NCBI GenBank assembly: GCA_945868935.1
Contig: CAMBNE010000063.1
Location: forward strand, 1 to 6,448
Source: an uncultured Clostridia bacterium
GTDB lineage: Bacteria > Bacillota > Clostridia > Oscillospirales > Acutalibacteraceae
Length of the DNA: 6,448 nt
Direction: 5' to 3'
The notes beneath the pieces were generated by a model. It was not told where the DNA came from and made no database searches. It was given only the letters and a program-made list of their open reading frames with translations. Each line of letters starts with the position of its first letter. Positions within the stretch are counted from its first letter, which is position 1. Positions 4,866-6,448 of the stretch are shown one piece after another. The position numbers were made by a program, and so were the translations under genes.

Positions 4866-5852
4866 CTATCGTTCTTCTCTGAAATACGAGAGTCCGAGTG
4901 ATTGCGGGCCTTGATTTTCCTTTTTGTTTCTTATGCTTACAAGAATAAGCACAACAATAGTTACAACATAAGGCAGCATTTTGAATAATTCCTGCGTTCT
5001 GAGCGGAAGACCGGGAATGAACAGATATATAATGTAGAGTCCGCCGAACAGAATTGAGCCTAAAATACCTGACTTGGGTTTCCACATAACAAAAATTACA
5101 AGGGCAATTGCAAGCCAGCCTCTGTCACCGAAACCGTCGTTTGACCATACTCCGTTGGCGTAATCCATTACATAGTACAGGCCGCCTAAGCCTGCAATCA
5201 CGCTTCCGATACAGGTTGCAAGATACTTTGTTTTTCCTACGCTGATGCCTGCGGCGTCGGCAGTTGCAGGATTTTCACCTACAGCCCTGAGGTGCAATCC
5301 GCCACGTGTTCTGTTCAAAAAGAACGAGCAGGCAAGGGCAATTATAATTGCGGCATAAGCCAAGAATCCGTAGGACAGAAATATCTTGCCGAACCAGCCT
5401 GTCGAGTCTGCAAAAGGCAAGGTTGTCCTGAAAAAGTTGCTTGTTGTGGTAAGAGAAATTGAAGGAATATCGGTGTCAACGAGCTTAATGAGCGAACCGC
5501 CGAAGAAGTTGCCGAAGCCGACGCCAAAGGTCGTAATTGCAAGACCGGTTACGTTCTGATTTGCTCTGAGTGTAACAGTCAGGAAGCAATAGATTAATCC
5601 CACAATAAGCGAGCCTAAAATACTGCAAAGCAGAGGTATTGAAATAGCCAGAAAAGCATTTGCATCTTCGGGAGAAGCAAGAGAGCTTTCGTAAAAGAAC
5701 GCACCGATAACGCCGCTGATGCCGCCTACATACATAATGCCCGGAATACCAAGGTTAAGATTTCCTGACTTTTCCGTAAGAATTTCGCCGGTAGCTCCGA
5801 ATAACAGAGGAATACCCTGCATTACGGCACGTTGAATAATTGTTGCCAGCAT
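4866..5852 (-). CDS. Nucleoside-type ABC transporter permease, NupQ/YufQ-like (328 aa)
   Basis: An integral membrane permease of the BmpA-linked nucleoside/sugar ABC importers (COG1079, BPD_transp_2 type). Family marks are GATGEILTEKSGNLNLGIPGIM near the N terminus (about 19-40), several hydrophobic membrane spans, and the cytoplasmic coupling loop LRAVGENPATADAAGISVGK (about 188-207), which contacts the ATPase. The C terminus, GPQSLGLSYFREER, is a soluble tail. It pairs with the NupP-like permease to form the channel. AGGAGG (5862-5867), just inside the end of the upstream gene's neighbourhood, lies 9 nt before the ATG; the two genes are separated by 1 nt, so translation is coupled. It is the last gene of its operon. 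In Bacillus subtilis the Nup system takes up guanosine; the exact substrate here (purine nucleoside, other nucleoside or sugar) cannot be told from the permease. Confidence 0.92.
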   Translation of the reverse strand: MLATIIQRAVMQGIPLLFGATGEILTEKSGNLNLGIPGIMYVGGISGVIGAFFYESSLASPEDANAFLAISIPLLCSILGSLIVGLIYCFLTVTLRANQNVTGLAITTFGVGFGNFFGGSLIKLVDTDIPSISLTTTSNFFRTTLPFADSTGWFGKIFLSYGFLAYAAIIIALACSFFLNRTRGGLHLRAVGENPATADAAGISVGKTKYLATCIGSVIAGLGGLYYVMDYANGVWSNDGFGDRGWLAIALVIFVMWKPKSGILGSILFGGLYIIYLFIPGLPLRTQELFKMLPYVVTIVVLILVSIRNKKENQGPQSLGLSYFREER

Positions 5853-5853
5853 T

Positions 5854-6448
5854 TTACTTTACCTCCTTGTGTGAGCTGCGAAAATGCAGCTTGTAGTTTA
5901 TAAAGAACTCGCAGCCGATAATAAAGAAAATAATAATGCCGGTGATTATATCGGAGAAAGATTCGTTTAATCCGAACACTGTTGAGATTTCTCCTGCACC
6001 CGATTGCAGAAATGTAATCAGAAAAGCAGTTAAAATCATAAATATCGGATTGAATTTTGCAAGCCACGATACCATAATAGCAGTAAATCCTCTGCCTCCT
6101 GCCGTTGTAGTGGAGATTGTATGGTTTGTGCCTCCGACGAGAAGTAAGCCTGCAATACCGCAGATTGCACCTGACAAAATCATTGTTCTCATAATAACTT
6201 TCTTAACATTCAGTCCGATGTATCTTGCCGTATTTTCACTTTCGCCGACAACAGTGAGCTCGTAGCCGTGTTTGCTGTATTTAAGGTAAATATACATAAA
6301 TACGGTCAGAGCAAGAACAACGATTATATTCAGCAGATAATCAAAGTTGCCGATAGTCGGCAGCCAGCCTGCGTGAGTAGCCTGATTGATAATACCGATG
6401 TTGCTTGAGCCCTTTGGATTTTCCCAGAGCTTTTCAAAATATGAAACA
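5854..6448 (-). CDS. Nucleoside-type ABC transporter permease, NupP/YufP-like (partial, C-terminal 197 residues)
   Basis: The frame is open to the right edge; I read it past the internal ATG at 6297, adding VSYFEKLWENPKGSSNIG and a further membrane segment (FDYLLNIIVVLALTVFMYIY). The coupling loop LTVVGESENTARYIGLNVKK matches the family's VGxNxxxAxYxGI motif. It is followed by the GGTNH and TTTAGGRGFTAIMVSWLAKFNP segments typical of COG4603 permeases. Full-length relatives have about 350 residues, so roughly the first 150 lie outside. It ends TAA, 1 nt before the ATG of the second permease, and the strong ribosome binding site for that gene lies within its last codons. The order permease-permease at the operon end implies an ATPase and a BmpA-type lipoprotein upstream, beyond the window. 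Confidence 0.93.
   Translation of the reverse strand, partial: VSYFEKLWENPKGSSNIGIINQATHAGWLPTIGNFDYLLNIIVVLALTVFMYIYLKYSKHGYELTVVGESENTARYIGLNVKKVIMRTMILSGAICGIAGLLLVGGTNHTISTTTAGGRGFTAIMVSWLAKFNPIFMILTAFLITFLQSGAGEISTVFGLNESFSDIITGIIIFFIIGCEFFINYKLHFRSSHKEVK

Noticed and set aside
5854..6297. A separate 147-residue protein starting at the ATG at 6297
   Set aside because: The frame stays open to the window edge, upstream codons encode more permease sequence with a membrane span, and there is no ribosome binding site. It is an internal Met.

Overview
The window looks like chromosomal DNA of a low-to-mid GC Gram-positive anaerobe of the Clostridia, most likely a gut Oscillospiraceae/Ruminococcaceae relative. 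The support is: purine-rich GGAGG-type ribosome binding sites, lipobox lipoproteins, two TTG starts, a BmpA/Nup-type nucleoside ABC permease pair, and a small XRE regulator of a kind common in these bacteria. The genus is an inference from gene style; no rRNA or other marker is present.

Left part (1-1360, all minus strand, read right to left): an FlK-like hotdog thioesterase (974-1360) overlaps by 8 bp the start of a four-motif HAD phosphatase (319-981). After 68 bp comes the N-terminal part of a cysteine-rich, membrane-anchored protein resembling the DUF4830 group (1-250). It starts at TTG and runs off the window edge. A 24-bp near-palindrome lies over its likely -10 box.

Middle (1361-2648): a 132-bp divergent promoter region separates the thioesterase operon from ychF (1493-2587, plus), a complete Obg-family translation ATPase that ends at a clear rho-independent terminator.

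Centre right (2724-4795) is the accessory-looking part. Two AT-rich, unrecognised lipoprotein genes form a minus-strand operon (4468 to 2724). A 69-residue XRE regulator is transcribed away from them. The roughly 120-bp divergent gap holds a strong TTGACA-17-TAAAAT promoter for the lipoproteins, a plausible promoter for the regulator, two 17-bp dyad operators repeated at 25 bp, and a perfect 18-bp palindrome over the predicted lipoprotein transcription start. This looks like a self-contained switch: the XRE protein probably represses itself and the two surface lipoproteins. The cassette is bounded by the ychF terminator and a bidirectional terminator at about 4820-4852.

Right part (4866-6448, minus): the last two genes of a nucleoside-type ABC importer operon, a NupP-like permease (5854-6448, start outside) and a NupQ-like permease (4866-5852), 1 nt apart. 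The ATPase and BmpA-type binding protein are expected beyond the right edge.

Most of the window is ordinary housekeeping. The region most worth attention is the XRE/lipoprotein cassette with its operator array, followed by the Cys-rich membrane protein and its palindrome. Nothing here proves a new system.
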